DNA of 64,000 nucleotides from an uncultured Balneola sp. (lineage in GTDB: Bacteria > Bacteroidota > Rhodothermia > Balneolales > Balneolaceae), in contig CABZVB010000001.1 of the NCBI GenBank assembly GCA_902529115.1, positions 62,001-126,000 on the forward strand, written 5' to 3'. The position numbers and the translations under genes are program-made. This document shows, piece by piece, positions 60,747-64,000 of the stretch (positions within the stretch are counted from its first letter, which is position 1; the number at the start of each line of letters is the position of its first letter). The notes below the pieces were generated by a model, which was not told the origin of the DNA, searched no databases, and saw only the letters and a program-made list of their open reading frames with translations.

Positions 60747-63134
60747 TTGGAGTTTACACACCACCAAGAGGAGGTCTTTGAAATAGCCTTCATCGAGGAT
60801 TTAACAGGATTTAATTTAATTAATAACAAAGGGATTCATAAATATAAATTTTCCGCCTCAACCACTTTAGCCCCGATAAATAATGCAAACGCATTGCGTC
60901 CGCCGAAAGCTTTCTTGCCAAGCCTTAATGATGATTTTTCTGTTAACCATGAATTTAGCCCAAAAATTGTAGTGGAACAGACATCGTATAATGGCTTAAT
61001 TAAGTTAACACTTGACGATTATGGGCTAATACAGGTATATAGGAGAGAAAATAGGGAGTCTAATTTTTCATTTGTTAAAGAGTTTTACTTGGAAGGGTAT
61101 AAGGATGAAAATTGGAAACAGGAGTACACCCCGGTTAGCATAGCAAGCAATGAGCTAGGAAGTTTGGTCGGATTAAGTTTGATAATGAACTACCAGGTTC
61201 AGGAACAAAGAAAATACCTCGTATTTTTAATGGGGCTTGACGTTCAGGCGCCGGAACTCGAGGAGCTTTTACCTACCGGCAACCCACTATTGTATGAGCT
61301 TACATTTAGCGAGCAGGTTTATAACGTTAACCCAAAAAGCTTTGAAGTGACTTTAAACGGTGAGGTTGCAGATCCAGACCTAATTAGCGTAAGGGCGACC
61401 AACAGAATAAACGATGACCGGTATCAAATAAGCTTCCGAACAAATACAGGCCCGGTTTCCGGAGTAATAAACATAGGTCTTTCAGATAGCTCTAATGTTA
61501 AAGATTTTAGTGATAATTCAGCAAATAAAAACATTAAAACCAACGATATATCAATAGAGAATTTAGACGCTCTTGCACGAGTTCTTAAGGTCCCCGAGGA
61601 CTTTGAGGATTTACAGGAGATAATTGATTATGGTGGAGATGGAGACACCGTCTTGGTAGCAGAAGGGGAGTATGCGTTTAATTATGTAAGTATTGACAAC
61701 AAAGACCTAACAGTAACTTCAAATTTTAGCAGCGAGTTAGACAACCAAGAAGTAGTTTTAAATACAATCCTTAACGCGGAAATAAATGTGTATGCCGGGT
61801 CAGTAACGGTGAACGGATTTACGGTAAGGAATGGAATTAGGCTTTCAGGGAATCCGGATGATTCAGGTAAAAAAAGCACAAATGTTATTTCTAATAACAA
61901 CCTAGTTGGGGCTCAAAATACAGGGCTGTCCGCAGATGGCGAGATGGAAGTGTCGATCTTTGGTAATGTTATACAAAACAATATCCATGGGATTGAATTA
62001 AGCTCAAATGTACAAGGGATTATATCTGACAATATCATAATCAATAACAAAGGGTATGAGGGCGCAGGTATATATTTAAATGATTCTGACCCAGCGATCT
62101 TAAATAATCTAATTGCATACAACAAAGCAGATAACTACGGAGGCGGGTTGTTGGCCTATAGAAGTTTCTCAACGTTATTAAATAATATTATATGGGGGAA
62201 TGAATCCAAAAGAGGTGACCAGCTTTTTCAAGGTGAGGGCTTGCCTTTTATTGACCATAGTATAGTACAAAATTATGGCAAAGGAACAAATGTGCTTGCG
62301 AGAGAGGGAGATAATATCTACACAGAAGACCCATTTCTTGAATTATCACAGGAGCCCATAGCTCCTAAAGAGGGAAATACAGTGGTTAGCCGTTTTGGTA
62401 TTTATGTAAGCATCTCTGACTCAAGTATATTATTTGGGAACGGAAGGTCTACAGTATTTGACAAGCACATAGTTCAAACTAGAGAGCCAATACCTCTCGA
62501 TTCAGACGCTGATATTGGGCCGTTTGAATTTAAATTTGCGATGGTTGTAAATCCATTGATAGCGCCCCAATTAGTTTATCCGTTGGAACTAGATGAAGAC
62601 CCTGGGATAGACCCGCTTTTTGAATGGGAGCAGGTAAAATATTCTACTGGCTATGAAATGATGATATCAACTAAAGAGGATTTTTCTGAAAATGTAAGCA
62701 CGCATAAATCTGATAGGAACTTTATGTCTTTGGATACCCCGCTCGATTCCAGTCATGAAAAGTATTATTGGAAGGTCAGGGGAATAAATTCAACAAAAAA
62801 TGGGGACTGGAGCGATACCCAGATGTTCAATGTAGGTATTATAAATTCAAATGAACCCACGGTTGAAATCACAGATTACGAGCTTTACCAAAACTACCCT
62901 AATCCCTTTAATCCAGCCACCCGCATTCAATATGCATTACCTGAATTCACAAATGTTAAGATTGAAATATTCAACAGTTTAGGGCAAAAACTAGCAGAGC
63001 TGGTAAACGAACAACAAAATGCTGGAATCCATGAAATAATATTCAAGTCGGAAGGATTATCAACAGGGGTGTATTTATATAAGCTTACGACACCTTTCTT
63101 TACGGAATCAAAAAAAATGTTATTAATTAAATAA
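60747..63134 (+). CDS. C-terminal part of T9SS cargo protein: beta-helix, FnIII-like and sorting domain
   Basis: A 795-residue ORF whose first usable codon is TTG, with no signal peptide and no convincing ribosome site, so it is best read as the continuation of the previous ORF. Contents: beta-propeller-like start, a Big-like segment (ELTFSEQVYNVNPKSFEVTLNG), a right-handed beta-helix (NVISNNNLVGAQNTGL; IISDNIIINNKGYEGAGIYL; AILNNLIAYNKADNYGGGLL), a FnIII-like domain (FEWEQVKYSTGYEMMISTKE), and the type IX sorting domain YELYQNYPNPFNPATRI to the end (KKMLLIK). The polypeptide would total about 1004 residues without the stop. Confidence 0.8.
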   Translation: MEFTHHQEEVFEIAFIEDLTGFNLINNKGIHKYKFSASTTLAPINNANALRPPKAFLPSLNDDFSVNHEFSPKIVVEQTSYNGLIKLTLDDYGLIQVYRRENRESNFSFVKEFYLEGYKDENWKQEYTPVSIASNELGSLVGLSLIMNYQVQEQRKYLVFLMGLDVQAPELEELLPTGNPLLYELTFSEQVYNVNPKSFEVTLNGEVADPDLISVRATNRINDDRYQISFRTNTGPVSGVINIGLSDSSNVKDFSDNSANKNIKTNDISIENLDALARVLKVPEDFEDLQEIIDYGGDGDTVLVAEGEYAFNYVSIDNKDLTVTSNFSSELDNQEVVLNTILNAEINVYAGSVTVNGFTVRNGIRLSGNPDDSGKKSTNVISNNNLVGAQNTGLSADGEMEVSIFGNVIQNNIHGIELSSNVQGIISDNIIINNKGYEGAGIYLNDSDPAILNNLIAYNKADNYGGGLLAYRSFSTLLNNIIWGNESKRGDQLFQGEGLPFIDHSIVQNYGKGTNVLAREGDNIYTEDPFLELSQEPIAPKEGNTVVSRFGIYVSISDSSILFGNGRSTVFDKHIVQTREPIPLDSDADIGPFEFKFAMVVNPLIAPQLVYPLELDEDPGIDPLFEWEQVKYSTGYEMMISTKEDFSENVSTHKSDRNFMSLDTPLDSSHEKYYWKVRGINSTKNGDWSDTQMFNVGIINSNEPTVEITDYELYQNYPNPFNPATRIQYALPEFTNVKIEIFNSLGQKLAELVNEQQNAGIHEIIFKSEGLSTGVYLYKLTTPFFTESKKMLLIK

Positions 63135-63286
63135 TTAGCACAACAGTCAAGGCCCTGTATTATTAAGAATTTATTATTGTATCTTCATTTACTTGTAAGT
63201 ATCTTTGTATCCGTTTTAAAAGCCCTTTATTAGCAAGAGTTAAAAATAAAGCAGCAAATGTTTTAAACTATTTTCAAAGGGTAAAT
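63135..63286. other. Intergenic region before tRNA-Asp
   Basis: 152 bp holding the tRNA promoter; no ORF or terminator is obvious. Confidence 0.5.
63176..63207 (+). promoter_or_regulatory. Candidate Bacteroidota-type promoter for tRNA-Asp
   Basis: ATTG (63176-63179), a 20-bp spacer, then TATCTTTG (63200-63207). This fits the Bacteroidota consensus TTTG-N19/20-TAnnTTTG with one mismatch in the first box. The start of transcription would be about 75 bp before the tRNA. Confidence 0.45.
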
Positions 63287-63360
63287 GGTCCGGTAGTTCA
63301 GTTGGTTAGAACGCCTGCCTGTCACGCAGGAGGTCGAGGGTTCGAGTCCCTTCCGGATCG
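63287..63360 (+). tRNA. tRNA-Asp (GTC)
   Basis: A 74-nt cloverleaf: acceptor GGTCCGG pairs with CCGGATC (one G-U), the anticodon stem CCTGC/GCAGG encloses loop CTGTCAC with anticodon GTC at 63321-63323, and the T-arm carries GGTTCGAGTCC. The discriminator is G and the 3' CCA is not encoded (CAA follows). It lies ahead of mnmG. Confidence 0.97.
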
Positions 63361-63361
63361 C

Positions 63362-63390
63362 AAAAGCCCTGAATACAGGGCTTTTTTTTT
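63362..63390 (+). terminator. Intrinsic terminator after tRNA-Asp
   Basis: Stem AAAAGCCCTG (63362-63371) and CAGGGCTTTT (63376-63385) with loop AATA, followed by T residues to 63390. A textbook Rho-independent terminator starting 2 nt after the tRNA. Confidence 0.93.
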
Positions 63391-63436
63391 ATCTCATTTT
63401 TTGGTCGTTAAACACCTCAGTTAAGTCAATGCGAAA

Positions 63437-64000
63437 ATGGAAGCTTTTCCAATATATGATGTAATCGTTGTCGGCGCAGGCCATGCCGGTAGTGAGGCCG
63501 CGGGTGCGGCTGCACAGTTAGGCGCTAAAACCTTGCTAATTACAATGAACCTAGAGGCTATAGCAAAAATGTCCTGTAATCCGGCAATGGGTGGGGTTGC
63601 TAAAGGGCAATTGGTGCGGGAAATAGATGCGCTTGGCGGCCTATCGGGGATAGTGAGTGACCGATCAGCGGTTCAGTTCAGGATGCTTAATAGAAGTAAA
63701 GGGCCGGCTATGTGGAGCCCCCGATGTCAGAGCGATCGAGCGCTTTATGCGCAATATATGCGAGAAGAACTTGAGAAAAAACAAGAACTTAGCTTCCGGC
63801 AAGATAATGTTGTAGATCTAGTTGTTGAGGACAAGGTGGTTAAAGGAGTTGTTACTCAGACAGGTCAGTTGTTCAAGTCTAAAACCGTGGTTCTTACAAG
63901 CGGAACTTTTTTGAATGGTTTAATTCACATCGGTGAAATGAATTTTGGAGGTGGACGGTCAGGAGAGCGAGCCTCTGTTGGTGTTTCTGCCGCCCTTGAA
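63437..64000 (+). CDS. mnmG: tRNA uridine-5-carboxymethylaminomethyl(34) synthesis enzyme MnmG, 5' part
   Basis: The first 188 codons of MnmG (GidA); the gene runs off the window. With MnmE it modifies U34 of several tRNAs using [23 protein letters not shown] carries the FAD motif GxGxxG; then [20 protein letters not shown] and [18 protein letters not shown], and [20 protein letters not shown] are invariant family segments. The ATG at 63437 is in frame; an upstream ATG at 63429 is in another frame. mnmG lies near oriC in many bacteria; here the candidate origin is 16 kb away. Confidence 0.95.
   Translation, partial: MEAFPIYDVIVVGAGHAGSEAAGAAAQLGAKTLLITMNLEAIAKMSCNPAMGGVAKGQLVREIDALGGLSGIVSDRSAVQFRMLNRSKGPAMWSPRCQSDRALYAQYMREELEKKQELSFRQDNVVDLVVEDKVVKGVVTQTGQLFKSKTVVLTSGTFLNGLIHIGEMNFGGGRSGERASVGVSAALE

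Noticed and set aside
60747-63134. Independent gene starting at TTG 60747
   Set aside because: No signal peptide for a T9SS cargo, no ribosome site, and in frame with the upstream ORF across a single TAG.

Overview
The window looks like chromosomal DNA of a marine-type member of the Balneolota/Rhodothermota side of the Bacteroidota (FCB) group; this placement is an inference. The evidence is a type IX secretion C-terminal sorting domain of the YQNYPNPFNP kind (gene ending at 63134), a PorV/PorQ-family barrel, an extended ribosomal protein S16, few recognisable Shine-Dalgarno sequences, moderate-to-low GC, and many exported metalloproteases and amidohydrolases typical of that group. I see no phage genes, transposases, insertion sequences or CRISPR arrays.

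Layout. 0-4.7 kb (minus strand): a compact run porV-like, miaA, purS, clpS, purQ, lptB, rhodanese. 4.8-7.7 kb (plus): dnaN, a SAM hydrolase (DUF62 family), a methyltransferase. 7.8-14.4 kb (minus): argS, a large zinc metalloprotease, an alanine/glycine:cation symporter, MarC. 14.6-21 kb: an fRMsr-like GAF protein, an unknown lipoprotein, a sugar isomerase-like TIM barrel, lgt and uvrA. 21-25 kb: a Gfo/Idh/MocA oxidoreductase, a PQQ-type sugar dehydrogenase, a membrane-anchored thioredoxin, and a small HTH cassette with nested 8-nt gene overlaps. 25-32 kb: NUDIX, CDP-alcohol phosphatidyltransferase, ftsY, scpA, ppk, ruvB. 32-38 kb: an unknown membrane protein, a pair of exported amidohydrolases (one intact, one with a degraded metal site), and a GMC oxidoreductase with its small partner. 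38-46 kb: M14 carboxypeptidase, Nramp-like transporter, hemolysin III, a 1021-residue gluzincin/propeller/barrel protein, purM. 47.0-47.45 kb: a 440-bp AT-rich gap with a cluster of DnaA boxes and a TAG-triplet (DnaA-trio-like) element, the best candidate for the chromosomal replication origin. 47.4-52.5 kb: dtd, adk and the classic ffh-rpsP-rimM-trmD-rplS set. 52.6-58.7 kb: fabI, ruvC, ruvA, a PhoB/PhoR-like pair, mannose-1-phosphate guanylyltransferase, an MBL-fold hydrolase and a small unknown. 58.7-64 kb: an outer-membrane barrel candidate, glutathione peroxidase, a T9SS cargo gene interrupted by an in-frame TAG, tRNA-Asp with promoter and terminator, and the start of mnmG.

How they work together. 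Most genes are core housekeeping: replication and recombination (dnaN, ruvABC, uvrA, scpA), translation and tRNA modification (argS, miaA, trmD, mnmG, dtd, rpsP, rplS), protein targeting (ffh, ftsY), purine synthesis (purS, purQ, purM) and envelope building (lptB, lgt, fabI, PgsA-like). The accessory layer is envelope- and periplasm-oriented: secreted metallopeptidases, amidohydrolases and an oxidative sugar set (PQQ dehydrogenase, GMC oxidoreductase with hitch-hiker subunit, Gfo/Idh enzyme, TIM-barrel isomerase), suggesting a heterotroph living on peptides and sugars.

The most interesting items are the candidate oriC, the stop-interrupted T9SS gene, the 78-bp repeats in rpsP, the intact/degenerate amidohydrolase pair, clpS inside the purS-purQ operon, and the nested HTH cassette.
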